Assembly (NCBI RefSeq): GCF_900167555.1
Contig: NZ_FUYF01000002.1
Location: 186,001-250,000 of the forward strand
Direction of reading: 5' to 3'
Source of the DNA: Gemmiger formicilis
GTDB taxonomy: Bacteria; Bacillota; Clostridia; Oscillospirales; Ruminococcaceae
Length of the DNA stretch: 64,000 nucleotides
The notes under the pieces are model-generated. The model did not search any database. It was not told the origin of the DNA and was given only the letters and a program-made list of their open reading frames with translations. The translations under genes were made by a program, and so were the position numbers. Positions 52,993-61,441 of the stretch are shown here, piece after piece. The first letter of the stretch is position 1. The number at the start of each line of letters is the position of its first letter.

Positions 52993-53547
52993 ATGGCTCT
53001 GATCCTTGCCTCCGGCAGTCCGCGCCGGCGTGAGCTGATGTCTCTTATCACCCCCGACTATACTGTCATCACCAGCGACGTGGACGAGACGAAGATCGCG
53101 GCGGATTCCCCGGCGCACCTCGCCAAGGCTCTGGCCACTGCCAAGGCCCGCGCCGTGGCCGAGGAAAACCCCGATGACGTCGTCTGCGGCTTTGACACGG
53201 TGGTCGAGTGCGAGGGCGAGGTGTTCGGCAAGCCGAAGGACGAGGCCGACGCCGTGCGGATGCTGCGCGCTCTCTCCGGGCGTGAGCACCGCGTCCACAC
53301 CGGTGTCTGCATCTGCCGGGGCCGCCGTGCCGCCGCCACTGTCGAGACAACCGTTGTCCATTTCTCGCCCATCGCGGAGGACGACCTGTGCGCCTACGTG
53401 CGCACGCCGGAGCCCTACGACAAGGCGGGAGCCTATGCCATCCAGGGGCACGCGGCGCTGTGGTGTGCGGGCATCGAAGGGTGCTACTACAACATCATGG
53501 GGCTGCCGGTTCACCGCACGGCGCAGCTGCTGCGCGAGCTTACCTGA
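52993..53547 (+). CDS. maf: Maf-family nucleoside triphosphate pyrophosphatase
   Basis: A 184-residue Maf/YhdE-type protein that hydrolyses non-canonical or dTTP/UTP nucleotides and has been linked to septum control. Motifs: LILASGSPRRRELM at the N-terminus, VCGFDTVVECEGEVFGKP, LRALSGREHRVHTGV, and EPYDKAGAYAIQGHAA. The ATG at 52993 follows AGAAAGGAAGCACACT; the longer upstream frame runs through the repeat. It precedes the mreB homologue by 80 bp, as in the maf-mre region of Firmicutes, though radC and mreCD are absent. Confidence 0.95.
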   Translation: MALILASGSPRRRELMSLITPDYTVITSDVDETKIAADSPAHLAKALATAKARAVAEENPDDVVCGFDTVVECEGEVFGKPKDEADAVRMLRALSGREHRVHTGVCICRGRRAAATVETTVVHFSPIAEDDLCAYVRTPEPYDKAGAYAIQGHAALWCAGIEGCYYNIMGLPVHRTAQLLRELT

Positions 53548-53627
53548 CCCGGACAGCCCCGGAAACGGGAGTCTGTATGGGAAAAATCTGCAACTTTTTT
53601 ACATGCTTTTTCGGGAGAATACACGCT

Positions 53628-54647
53628 ATGTTTACCAAAGACATCGGCATTGATCTGGGCACCGCCAACACCCTTGTGTACATGAAGGGCCGCGGCATCA
53701 TCATGCGCGAGCCAAGCGTCGTCGCCGTGGACCCGCGCAGCGACGAGCTGCGGGTGCGCAGCGTCGGCCATGAGGCCAAGGCGGTCATTGGCCGCGCACC
53801 CGGCTCCATCGTGGCGGTGCGCCCCCTCAAGGACGGCGTTATTGCGGATTTTGACGTTACCGCGGCTATGCTGCAGAGCTTTATCCGTCAGGCCTGCGGC
53901 AACAGCATTCTGGCTCGCCCCCGGGTCGTCATCTGTGTGCCCTCCGGTGTGACCGAGGTCGAGCGCCGCGCCGTGCGCCAGGCTGCAGCCAAGGCGGGCG
54001 CGCGCCAGGTCACGGTCATCGAGGAGCCGATGGCCGCCGCCATCGGCAGCGGTCTGCCCACCACCGACGCCGTCGGCAGCATGATCGTGGACATCGGCGG
54101 CGGCACGGCGGAGGTCGCGGTCATCAGCCTGTCGGGCATCGTCGCCAGCCGCAGCGTGCGCTGCGCGGGCGACGCGCTGGACCAGAGCATCATCGCTTTC
54201 ATCAAGCGCAAATACAACCTGCTGGTCGGTGAGCGCACGGCAGAGCAGATCAAGATCGAGATCGGCTCGGCCTGCCCGCAGGACCCCGAGGCCAGCATGG
54301 AAATCAAAGGCCGCAACCTTGTGGACGGCCTGCCGAAGGACATTCTGATCCGCTCCGAGGAGGTCCGCGACGCCATGAACGACTGCCTGCTGCGCATCGT
54401 CGAGGCCATCAAGGACACGCTGGAATGCACCCCGCCCGAGCTGTCCAGCGACATCATTGACCGCGGCATCATGCTTTCCGGCGGCGGTGCGCTGCTTCGC
54501 GGGCTGGATACCCTCATCCAGAATGAGACGGGCATCGAGGTCCACATTGCCGAAAGCCCCCTGGACTGTGTAGCCCTCGGCGCCGGTGCCGTCCTCGACA
54601 ACCCCGATCTGGCCGGACGCCGGAAAGAGGAAATGAGCTACTTATAA
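53628..54647 (+). CDS. mreB: MreB/Mbl-family actin-like cell shape protein
   Basis: A 339-residue bacterial actin. ATP-binding motifs: GIDLGTANTLVYMKGRG (phosphate 1), VIEEPMAAAIGSGL, SMIVDIGGGTAEVAVI (phosphate 2), and DIIDRGIMLSGGGALLRGLD (adenosine). MreB polymers guide elongation enzymes along the membrane. ATG 53628 is chosen over 53577 because CGGGAGAATACACGCT lies ahead of it and the conserved N-terminus starts there. No mreC or mreD follows; the next gene is a sigma factor. A stem-loop at 54654-54680 terminates the unit. Confidence 0.95.
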   Translation: MFTKDIGIDLGTANTLVYMKGRGIIMREPSVVAVDPRSDELRVRSVGHEAKAVIGRAPGSIVAVRPLKDGVIADFDVTAAMLQSFIRQACGNSILARPRVVICVPSGVTEVERRAVRQAAAKAGARQVTVIEEPMAAAIGSGLPTTDAVGSMIVDIGGGTAEVAVISLSGIVASRSVRCAGDALDQSIIAFIKRKYNLLVGERTAEQIKIEIGSACPQDPEASMEIKGRNLVDGLPKDILIRSEEVRDAMNDCLLRIVEAIKDTLECTPPELSSDIIDRGIMLSGGGALLRGLDTLIQNETGIEVHIAESPLDCVALGAGAVLDNPDLAGRRKEEMSYL

Positions 54648-54653
54648 AATGAG

Positions 54654-54680
54654 GGCCTTCCCCCGATGGGGAAGCCTTTT
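54654..54680 (+). terminator. mreB terminator
   Basis: GGCCTTCCCC-CGAT-GGGGAAGCC with one mismatch, followed by TTTTC. Confidence 0.65.
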
Positions 54681-54695
54681 CAACCGAAAAAAAGA

Positions 54696-54724
54696 TTGAC
54701 AAATGGGGAAAATCCGGCTATTAT
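54696..54724 (+). promoter_or_regulatory. Promoter of the sigma-factor gene
   Basis: TTGACA (54696-54701), 17-bp spacer, TATTAT (54719-54724), 32 bp ahead of the start codon. Close to the sigma-A consensus. Confidence 0.85.
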
Positions 54725-54755
54725 TAGATTGTTCGCATATACCCGGAGGGACGCT

Positions 54756-55316
54756 ATGCCTTTACTCGATCAGGATCTGCCCGCCCGCGCACAGCAGGGG
54801 GACGAGAACGCGCTTGCCGCACTGATCGCCCGCATGATGCCGGCCATCCGCAAGGGTGCGGCGGAATGCACTGCCCCCGGCCTCGATTTTGACGATGCCG
54901 TGCAGGAGGGGCTGATCGGCCTGTTCCATGCTGTGCGCAGGTTTGACCCCGCTGCCGGGCAGACCTTCACGGCCTACGCCGCGGCCTGCATCCGCCACGC
55001 GCAGCAGGACGCCCGCCGGGCGGCTCTGCGCAAAAAGCACGCACCGCTGAACTACAGCGTGCCGCTGCCCGCCGCCGAGGAAAGCACCGACACCCGCCCC
55101 GGCCCCGAGGAGCTTGCTATCTTCGGCGAACAGTACGCGGACACGCTCCGCCGTATGCAGACCGAGCTTTCCGCGCTGGAACGCACGGTTTTAATGGCCG
55201 GACTGGAAGGCCGCACCCCTGCGCAGACCGCGCGGGAGCTGGGACTTCCCGCCAAAAACGTGGCCAATGCGCTGGCCCGTGCGCGCCGCAAGCTGCGCGG
55301 TGCGCCCACAACCTAG
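54756..55316 (+). CDS. Sigma-70 family RNA polymerase sigma factor
   Basis: A 186-residue sigma factor from ATG 54756 (CCCGGAGGGACGCT upstream). Region 2 contains DFDDAVQEGLIGLFHAVRRFDPAAGQTFTAYAAACIRHAQQDARR, with the polymerase-binding and -10 recognition helices. A linker (~90-125) leads to region 4 with LSALERTVLMAGLEGRTPAQTARELGLPAKNVANALARARRKL. The pattern resembles SigH and related small group-3/4 factors, although region 2 is shorter than in SigH of Bacillus. Target promoters are unknown. There is no adjacent anti-sigma factor. It is transcribed from a sigma-A-type promoter. Confidence 0.9.
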   Translation: MPLLDQDLPARAQQGDENALAALIARMMPAIRKGAAECTAPGLDFDDAVQEGLIGLFHAVRRFDPAAGQTFTAYAAACIRHAQQDARRAALRKKHAPLNYSVPLPAAEESTDTRPGPEELAIFGEQYADTLRRMQTELSALERTVLMAGLEGRTPAQTARELGLPAKNVANALARARRKLRGAPTT

Positions 55317-55449
55317 GATTCAGGCGATTTGCCTGCGTCATATATCAACCTGCCCCCAGTAGCGCCTAAAATCAGTTCAGTTGGTCCATTCCCATTGCGT
55401 TGTTTTAGATTCTTCCGCGGGCAAAATAAACACAGAGGAGATACCCACT

Positions 55450-55728
55450 ATGTTCGAAGACAAGACTTTGGTATGCAAGGATTGCGGCAAGGAGTTCGTT
55501 TGGACCGCCGGCGAGCAGGAGTTCTACGCCAGCCGTGGTTTCGAGAACCAGCCCCAGCGCTGCAAGCCCTGCCGTGATGCCCGCAAGAACTCTACCCGCG
55601 GCGAGCGCCAGATGTTCGACGCTACCTGCGCCAGCTGCGGCAAGGCCTGCAAGGTTCCCTTCCAGCCTCGCGAGGACCGTCCGGTCTACTGCAGCGAGTG
55701 CTTCGCTAAGATGAAGGAGAACGGCTGA
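55450..55728 (+). CDS. Zinc-ribbon protein with two CxxC pairs
   Basis: A 92-residue cytoplasmic protein with two zinc-binding modules. The first has CKDCGKEFVWTAGEQEFYASRGF and CKPCRDARK; the second has CASCGKACKVPFQPREDRPVYCSEC. Both are CxxC...CxxC ribbons, as in a Clostridia family of probable zinc-ribbon proteins of unknown function. Ribosome binding site GAGGAGATACCCACT. Codon use is strongly biased like ppdK, so it is probably abundant. It is followed by a GC-rich terminator at 55773-55796. It may bind nucleic acid or act as a zinc store; neither is shown. Confidence 0.85.
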   Translation: MFEDKTLVCKDCGKEFVWTAGEQEFYASRGFENQPQRCKPCRDARKNSTRGERQMFDATCASCGKACKVPFQPREDRPVYCSECFAKMKENG

Positions 55729-55772
55729 TTTACGCGCTTTTGCATGTAAACTGAGTTGAATGTTCCATTCCG

Positions 55773-55805
55773 CGCCCCGGCCTTATCGCCGGGGCGTGGT
55801 TTGTT
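55773..55805 (+). terminator. Zinc-ribbon gene terminator
   Basis: CGCCCCGGC-CTTATC-GCCGGGGCG with tail TGGTTTGTT. Confidence 0.75.
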
Positions 55806-55830
55806 ATCGGGACGATTACAGGTTGATAGA

Positions 55831-57267
55831 ATGAAAAAAACTCTCTCAAGGCTGCCGCGCGTCGTCCGGCTGGCGGCGCTGTCGGCGGTGCTGCTGGCTC
55901 TGTGCAGCAAGTCGTCGCCGCTCTACGCCTTCAACGACTGGATGGACGCAAACATCTTCTTCACGATGGGCCGCTCCATGCTCGACGGCAGGGTGCTTTA
56001 CCGTGACGTGTTCGACCACAAGGGCCCGGTGCTCTACCTGCTGTACGGGCTGGCGGGCCTTGTCGGCGGCACAGACTTCCGCGGCGTGCTGGTGCTGGAA
56101 ATCATCGCCATGACGTCGTTTCTGTACACGGGTCTGCGCACGGCGGAGCTGCTGGCGGGCCACCGCCTTTCGGTGTGGTGGATGGCGCTGCCCGCAGCGG
56201 GCATGGCGGCCAGCCGCGCGTTCTCCCACGGCGGCAGTGCCGAGGAGTTGCTGCTGCCGTTTCTGGCAGCGGCGCTGTTCAGCCTGCTCAGGGCGCTGCA
56301 CAGTCCCGGCACCAAGCCGCTGCGCGCGGTCTGTGTGCAGGGCCTTCTGGCCGGGTGCGCGCTCTGGCTCAAGTACACGGTGCTGGGCTTCTACCTCGCG
56401 TGGGTCGTGGTGCTGGCGGCGCTCTACCTGCGGCGCGGCTGGCTTGCGCAGCTGGGCCGCAGCGTGGGGGCGTACCTTGGCGGCATGGCGCTGGCCACGC
56501 TGCCGTGGGTCGTCTACTTCGGCGTACACGGCGCGCTGGGGGACTGGTTCACCGCCTACTTTTATGACAATCTCTTCCTTTATAAGGGGGAGGGCGGCGG
56601 TCTGCCCGCGCTGGCGCAGCACCTGTGGTGGGCGGTGCGGGATGGCTTGCCCGCCGCGCTGCTGCTGGCGGCGTTCCTGCTCTGGGCGCTGCTGACCCGG
56701 CGTTTTGCCGCAGCGGGGGGCGTGGCCGCACTGGCCGCGGGGCTGGCCGCTACCAGTCTGATGGGCGGCTACCTGGTCTATTACGGGCTGGTTCTGGCGG
56801 TCTTTGCGCCGCTGGGCCTTGTGCCGCTGGTCTGCCTTGCGGAAAAGACCCCCGCGCCCGTCCGTACCGCGCTGCCCTGGGCTGTGCTGGCCGCGTGCGC
56901 TGCCGCCTGCTATGCCCTGACGCCCAACCGGGCACTGCGGGGCCGCGCCCGCGCCGACTTGCCCCAATACCGCTTTGCAGCGCAGATCAACGGCGGCAGC
57001 CTGCTGAACTACGGCACGCTGGACGGCGGCTTTTACACGGCGGCGGGCGTGCTGCCGCCCTGCAAATATTTCTGCGTGACGAACATGCCGCTGGACGACC
57101 AGTGGACCGACCAGCAGGCCGTATTGAAGGCCGGTGCTGTGGACTACGTCGTGGCGCTGACCGGCGACCTGCACGGCGATTTCCCGCAGTATGCGGTCAT
57201 TGACCGGTGCAGCTATGACGGCGGCGAGGGCGAAGTGACCTGGTATCTCTACCAATTGCAGCGGTGA
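55831..57267 (+). CDS. Polytopic membrane protein, probable GT-C-fold glycosyltransferase
   Basis: A 478-residue protein from ATG 55831. About ten to eleven membrane helices. The first extracytoplasmic loop contains FNDWMDANIFFTMGRSMLDG and VLYRDVFDHKGPVLYLLYGLAG. The acidic residues after the first helix and the R-D-x-x-D-H-K-G-P segment are typical of GT39/ArnT-like GT-C enzymes, which transfer sugars from lipid carriers. The C-terminal 100 residues form a soluble domain (ALRGRARADLPQYRFAAQI, VDYVVALTGDLHGDF). Lipid-linked sugar transfer at the outer face is inferred from this plan; the donor and acceptor are unknown. A promoter for the next gene lies at its end. Confidence 0.8.
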   Translation: MKKTLSRLPRVVRLAALSAVLLALCSKSSPLYAFNDWMDANIFFTMGRSMLDGRVLYRDVFDHKGPVLYLLYGLAGLVGGTDFRGVLVLEIIAMTSFLYTGLRTAELLAGHRLSVWWMALPAAGMAASRAFSHGGSAEELLLPFLAAALFSLLRALHSPGTKPLRAVCVQGLLAGCALWLKYTVLGFYLAWVVVLAALYLRRGWLAQLGRSVGAYLGGMALATLPWVVYFGVHGALGDWFTAYFYDNLFLYKGEGGGLPALAQHLWWAVRDGLPAALLLAAFLLWALLTRRFAAAGGVAALAAGLAATSLMGGYLVYYGLVLAVFAPLGLVPLVCLAEKTPAPVRTALPWAVLAACAAACYALTPNRALRGRARADLPQYRFAAQINGGSLLNYGTLDGGFYTAAGVLPPCKYFCVTNMPLDDQWTDQQAVLKAGAVDYVVALTGDLHGDFPQYAVIDRCSYDGGEGEVTWYLYQLQR

Positions 57268-57268
57268 T

Positions 57269-57297
57269 TTGCGTTTTTGTGCCCTATGCGGTATAAT
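57269..57297 (+). promoter_or_regulatory. Promoter of the DUF2142-like gene
   Basis: TTGCGT (57269-57274), 17-bp spacer, TATAAT (57292-57297), right after the preceding stop codon. Confidence 0.75.
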
Positions 57298-57337
57298 AGC
57301 ACTGATCCCTGTACATCCTGCCAGAAAGGCAATGCCT

Positions 57338-59593
57338 ATGAAACAAAAACTCACCCTGCGCCGCGTCCTCGCCAGCGCTGTGGCGGCGCTGGCTGCCGCT
57401 GCGGCGGTCTGGCTGCTCTGCCGCTGGGTCGGCTATGATTTGCAGCTGCGCATCGGCAATGAGCCGGTCTATGAAATCGCAAACGATGACTATACCCAGA
57501 TCATCGACGTACCCGAGGACGGACTTTGGCAGGCCGTCCCGCTGGAGGCGGGGCAGACGCTCTACGGCTGCCGTCTGCGGTTCAGCACCCACGGGGAGCT
57601 GTACCGCGCCGGTATGGTCATGGTCGATCTGTGTGATGCCGACGGCACGATCCTGCGCGAGGCGGCGGGCAACTACGCCAACATTTTTGACGACAACTTC
57701 ACGGGCTTTGCCTTCGGCACGGCCTACACGGCGGCACAGGAGGAAACGCTTTACCTGCACATCTATAACGTCGTCGAGTGGGAGGGGCCGCTCGGCCTCT
57801 GGGCCAGCACCGGCACAGTGGGGGCGCTGTCCCTGACCGCGGACGGCGTTGATGCCGACGCCACGCTGGCATTGCAGTATATGACCGACGATACCGGCAG
57901 CTGGCCGTCCGATTTGGCAAACGGGCTGGCCCCGCTGCTGGCGTTCGCAGCGTTTGCCGCCGTGCTGCTGTTCGGTCTGCGTGCCCCGCTGCCGCTGACC
58001 GTGGCGGTGGTCGGCCTTGCGTGCGGACTGCTGTTTGTGCGCGTCACCCCGGCGCTCGTCGCGCCCGATGAATACACCCACCTGGCCGCAGCCTATGAGC
58101 TGGCCAGCCGCCTGGGCGGCGAGACGCCCGCCGACGAAAACGGCTGTCTGTTGGTGCGGGAGAGCGATGCGCCGCACTTCGGCACCCGCAGCGGCGAGAT
58201 CGGCATTCTGGCCTACAAGGCCGAGGCACTGGCCCGTCAAAATGAAGCCGGTGGTCCCGACGCGCTGACCGCCGTCAGCGAGGCCAAGGCCGGGCAGGGC
58301 AGCGGCAACTACCTGCCGCAGGCGCTGGGCATCCGGCTGGCCCGCAATGCCGGTGCCAACTTTTACACGATGCTGCGTCAGGCGCGGACCTTCAACCTGA
58401 TTTTCTATCTGCTGCTGGCCGTGCTGGCTGTGGTGCTGGCCCCGGCGGCGGTGCGCGGGCTGCTGGCCTGCATTGCGCTGCTGCCGATGCCGCTGCAGCT
58501 GGCGGGCAGTCTCTCGCCCGATGCGTCGGTGCTGGGCATGGTGTTCTGCTACACGGCGCTCTGCCTGCGGCTGCGCACCAAAAAAGCCGTGTGGTGGGAA
58601 AAAATCCTGCTCATCGCCCTCGGCGGGGCTGTCGGCCCGGCCAAGGCCATCTACCTGCCGGTGGTGCTGCTCTGCTTTATCATCCCGGCGGACAACCTTG
58701 TGGGGCCGACGGAATTTGTCCGGGGCTCGTTTGGTGCGCGCGTGCGGTCCGGGCAGCTGATCCGGGAGACCGTGCTCGTGCTGGCGGGCTGCCTGTGGCT
58801 CTCCGCCAACCTCGGCGAGCTGGCTTATGCCGCCCGCGACACGAATCAGATGCTTCTGGCCGTCGGCGCAGTGGGCGTTATCCTGCTGCTGGCACTGACG
58901 CGCCGTCTGTATGAAAAGGTACAGAATGACGCCAAAAAGCTGCGCCTGTTCAAGGGCGCACTGGCCTGTGCCGTTGTGCTGGCCGCCGTCTGCGGGGTGC
59001 TTGCGCTGTCCCGCATGGGGGGCGGGCTGGCCCCCGACCAGCTGCTCATGACGAACCCCAACGGCGATTCCATCTGGACGTTCTCGCTGGGGTACATCTG
59101 CCGCAACCTGCCCGCCACGGCGAAGCTCTTGCTGCGCACGATCCCCGCGCAGGGGGCGCTCTGGCTGCAGGGCATTCTGGGCACGACGCTGGGGGAGCCG
59201 ATCGTCTACCGCATCGACGTCAGCTGGCTGCTGGGCGTCGGGCTGGTGCTGGCATTGCTGGCGGCAGCCCTGCCGGTGCAGGACGAACCGGATGAGCCGC
59301 TGCTGGGCCGCCGCACCGGCTTCGGCGTGCTGGGCATCATCCTCTGCGTTGCGGCGGCGTCGCTCGTCGTGGCGCTGAACTGGACGCCCATCAACTATGA
59401 AACGCTGTTCGGTATGCAGGGCCGCTACTGGCTGCCCGTGCTGCCGCTGGCGCTTCTGCTCGTCAAGGGAAACCGCAGCGTTTGTGCGCGGCGCGACCTT
59501 TCCCGCGGGGCGGCACTGGCCGTCACCGCCTGTACACTGTTGACCCTGCTGCAGGGCTATAGCCTATACGCAAGCTGGCAGCCGGTATCATAA
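57338..59593 (+). CDS. DUF2142-like polytopic membrane protein
   Basis: A 751-residue protein from ATG 57338, eight bases after AAAGG; ATG 57332 is too close. One N-terminal helix (~10-30), then a soluble beta-rich domain of about 170 residues (GQTLYGCRLRFSTHGELYRA, EETLYLHIYNVVEWEGPLG), followed by about twelve helices. The loop PALVAPDEYTHLAAAYELAS, with the conserved Pro-Asp-Glu-x-x-His pattern, is the DUF2142 hallmark. These are thought to be GT-C-like glycosyltransferases, but the reaction is unknown. It is adjacent to another putative GT-C protein, suggesting a shared role in a surface glycan. Confidence 0.82.
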   Translation: MKQKLTLRRVLASAVAALAAAAAVWLLCRWVGYDLQLRIGNEPVYEIANDDYTQIIDVPEDGLWQAVPLEAGQTLYGCRLRFSTHGELYRAGMVMVDLCDADGTILREAAGNYANIFDDNFTGFAFGTAYTAAQEETLYLHIYNVVEWEGPLGLWASTGTVGALSLTADGVDADATLALQYMTDDTGSWPSDLANGLAPLLAFAAFAAVLLFGLRAPLPLTVAVVGLACGLLFVRVTPALVAPDEYTHLAAAYELASRLGGETPADENGCLLVRESDAPHFGTRSGEIGILAYKAEALARQNEAGGPDALTAVSEAKAGQGSGNYLPQALGIRLARNAGANFYTMLRQARTFNLIFYLLLAVLAVVLAPAAVRGLLACIALLPMPLQLAGSLSPDASVLGMVFCYTALCLRLRTKKAVWWEKILLIALGGAVGPAKAIYLPVVLLCFIIPADNLVGPTEFVRGSFGARVRSGQLIRETVLVLAGCLWLSANLGELAYAARDTNQMLLAVGAVGVILLLALTRRLYEKVQNDAKKLRLFKGALACAVVLAAVCGVLALSRMGGGLAPDQLLMTNPNGDSIWTFSLGYICRNLPATAKLLLRTIPAQGALWLQGILGTTLGEPIVYRIDVSWLLGVGLVLALLAAALPVQDEPDEPLLGRRTGFGVLGIILCVAAASLVVALNWTPINYETLFGMQGRYWLPVLPLALLLVKGNRSVCARRDLSRGAALAVTACTLLTLLQGYSLYASWQPVS

Positions 59594-59626
59594 ATCTGCC
59601 CACACTATTATAAAGGAGACACTCTC

Positions 59627-59833
59627 ATGACTGTTACGAAGAATACCATCATCGCCGAGATCCTGAACAACGACCCCACCCAGGGCTGCGTGCCCATCTT
59701 CCTGTCCACCGGTATGCACTGCCTGGGCTGCATGGCCTCCCATGGTGAGACCGTCGAGGAGGCCTGTGCTGTCCACGGCGTTGACGCCGACGAGCTCGTC
59801 GACGAGCTGAACGACTACTTTGCACACCTGTAA
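59627..59833 (+). CDS. DUF1858 domain protein (redox disulfide domain)
   Basis: A 68-residue cytoplasmic protein formed by a single DUF1858 domain: TVTKNTIIAEILNNDPTQG, FLSTGMHCLGCMASHGETVEEAC and VDADELVDELNDYF. The H-C-x-x-C pair is a candidate redox disulfide; this domain is known from hybrid-cluster-protein-associated proteins. AAAGGAGACACTCTC precedes the ATG. Codon bias is strong, suggesting abundance. The stop codon overlaps the presumed start of trmK, making translational coupling likely. Its partner protein is not known. Confidence 0.88.
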   Translation: MTVTKNTIIAEILNNDPTQGCVPIFLSTGMHCLGCMASHGETVEEACAVHGVDADELVDELNDYFAHL

Positions 59834-60494
59834 TGCGCCGCGGCTCGATGCCCGCCTGGCCGCTGCCTATGATTTTGTACGTCCGGGGCACGCGGCGGCG
59901 GACATCGGCTGCGATCACGGCAAATTAAGCGCCGCACTGGCGGGCAGCGGACGCTGCCCGCTTGTTTTGGCTTGCGACCTGCGCCCCGGTCCGCTGGAAA
60001 AGGCCCGCATGACCTGCGCGCCCTACGGGGATAAGGTGCAGTGCCGCTTGGGCAGCGGGCTCTCGGTTTTAGAACCCGGCGAGGTCGATGACATCATCAT
60101 CGCCGGTATGGGCGCGGAGACGATCATTGAGATTCTGGAGGCAGCGCCCTGGGTGTTCGATGCGCGGTACAATTTGGTGCTGGTCCCCGCGACGAAGCAC
60201 AGCATCCTGCGCCGCTGGCTGGCCCGCCGCGGCTTTGCACTGCGGGCCGAGACCCTCTGCCAAGCCGCAGGCCGGTGGTACGCCGTCATGAACGCGCAGT
60301 ACACGGGTGCCGCCCGCGAGCCGGACGGGCTGTTCTGCCTGACCGGCCTGACGAACGGCCAGCCCGGGTGCAGCGAGTATTACGCCGTGCAGAATGAGAA
60401 GCTGAAGAAGTACCGTTTGGGTCTGCCGGAGGGAACAGAACGGGACGCGGTGGGGGAGCTCATCGCCGAATTAGATGCGTTAGCGGCACGGTAA
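59820..60494 (+). CDS. trmK: tRNA (adenine-22-N1)-methyltransferase TrmK
   Basis: A 224-residue class I SAM methyltransferase. Motif I is AADIGCDHGKLSAAL, followed by ACDLRPGPLEKARM, VDDIIIAGMGAETIIEIL (the family's GMG-E-T motif), LVPATKHSILRRWLA and a C-terminal helical region (YYAVQNEKLKKYRLG). It methylates A22 in some tRNAs. The only in-frame start near the conserved N-terminus is TTG 59820, overlapping the DUF1858 gene by 14 bp; expression would then depend on ribosomes from that gene. A Nif3-family gene follows, as in many Firmicutes. Confidence 0.92.
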   Translation: MHTCNAPRLDARLAAAYDFVRPGHAAADIGCDHGKLSAALAGSGRCPLVLACDLRPGPLEKARMTCAPYGDKVQCRLGSGLSVLEPGEVDDIIIAGMGAETIIEILEAAPWVFDARYNLVLVPATKHSILRRWLARRGFALRAETLCQAAGRWYAVMNAQYTGAAREPDGLFCLTGLTNGQPGCSEYYAVQNEKLKKYRLGLPEGTERDAVGELIAELDALAAR

Positions 60495-60496
60495 AC

Positions 60497-60594
60497 GCCC
60501 GCGGGCGGATATAAAATCCGCCCCTGCGCACAGTGGAAAAAGCCACAGCGTTCCCCATCGCCTCGCCGTAGGAGCCGGGTATGCCCGGCCCGCA
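60497..60594. repeat. Two dispersed palindromes between trmK and the Nif3-family gene
   Basis: First: GCGGGCGGATATAAAATCCG followed by CCCCTGC (60500-60527). Second: GTAGGAGCCGGGTATGCCCG followed by GCCCGC (60567-60592). Confidence 0.6.
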
Positions 60595-60670
60595 GCGTCA
60601 AATCAGGCACCCGCAGACGGGCATTCTCCGCAAGCCTGCGGTAAAACAGAATCCATCAGGAGGTAAAAAC

Positions 60671-61426
60671 ATGTCAGTAAGCGTACAGCAGATTTTGGGC
60701 TTTCTGCGGGCGGTGGCCCCGCAGGAGCTGGCATTGGATTGGGATAACGTCGGCCTGCTCGTCGATGCGGGTCAGCCCGTGGACGGTGTGCTGACCACGC
60801 TGGACATCACCCCCGCCGTCGTGCGGGAGGCTGTCGAAAACGACTGCCAGCTTATTGTCAGCCATCACCCGGTCATCTTCCATCCGCTCAGGACACTGGC
60901 TGCCGATGATGTGCCCGCCCTGCTGATGAAAAACGGCATCTCGGCCATCTGTATGCACACAAACCTTGACGCGGCCCCGGGCGGCGTCAACGATACACTC
61001 TGCGACATCCTCGGCATCGCCGCCGAGGGCCGCGAGAGCTTCGCCGAAGGCTGCGGGCGCATCGGCACCACGATGCCCACCACGGTGGAGGCGCTGGCCA
61101 AATTCTGCGCCGCCACGCTGCGCAGCGGCGTCAAGTACGTGAACGGCCAAAAGCCTGTCACCTGCCTGGCCGAGGTCAGCGGCGGGGGCGGCAGTTACTT
61201 AGAGGAAGCCATCGCGCGCGGCGCGGACTGCCTTGTCACCGGCGAGGCAGCCCACCACATTGCGCTGCTGGCCAGGCAGAAGGGCATCGGCCTTGTGGTC
61301 GCGGGCCACTGGGGCACCGAGCACGCCATTGCCGATGTGCTGGCCGTCCAGCTGGAAAAGCAGTTCCCGGCCCTCACCGTCGCCCACGCCGAGGCTGATG
61401 CTGATCCGTATTCCTACCTATTATAA
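60671..61426 (+). CDS. Nif3-family dinuclear metal-centre protein
   Basis: A 251-residue Nif3-like protein. Metal-binding segments: IVSHHPVIFHPLRTL (His-His), AICMHTNLDAAPGGVND (His, Asp) and VVAGHWGTEHAI (His, Glu) at the C-terminus. These proteins hold two metal ions; the activity is disputed (related to the GTP cyclohydrolase I type 2 annotation). The longer insert of some bacterial members is absent. AGGAGGTAAAAAC precedes the ATG at 60671. The trmK-Nif3 gene pair is conserved in Firmicutes, but no shared pathway is established. Confidence 0.93.
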   Translation: MSVSVQQILGFLRAVAPQELALDWDNVGLLVDAGQPVDGVLTTLDITPAVVREAVENDCQLIVSHHPVIFHPLRTLAADDVPALLMKNGISAICMHTNLDAAPGGVNDTLCDILGIAAEGRESFAEGCGRIGTTMPTTVEALAKFCAATLRSGVKYVNGQKPVTCLAEVSGGGGSYLEEAIARGADCLVTGEAAHHIALLARQKGIGLVVAGHWGTEHAIADVLAVQLEKQFPALTVAHAEADADPYSYLL

Positions 61427-61441
61427 TAAGGAGCCATTCCC

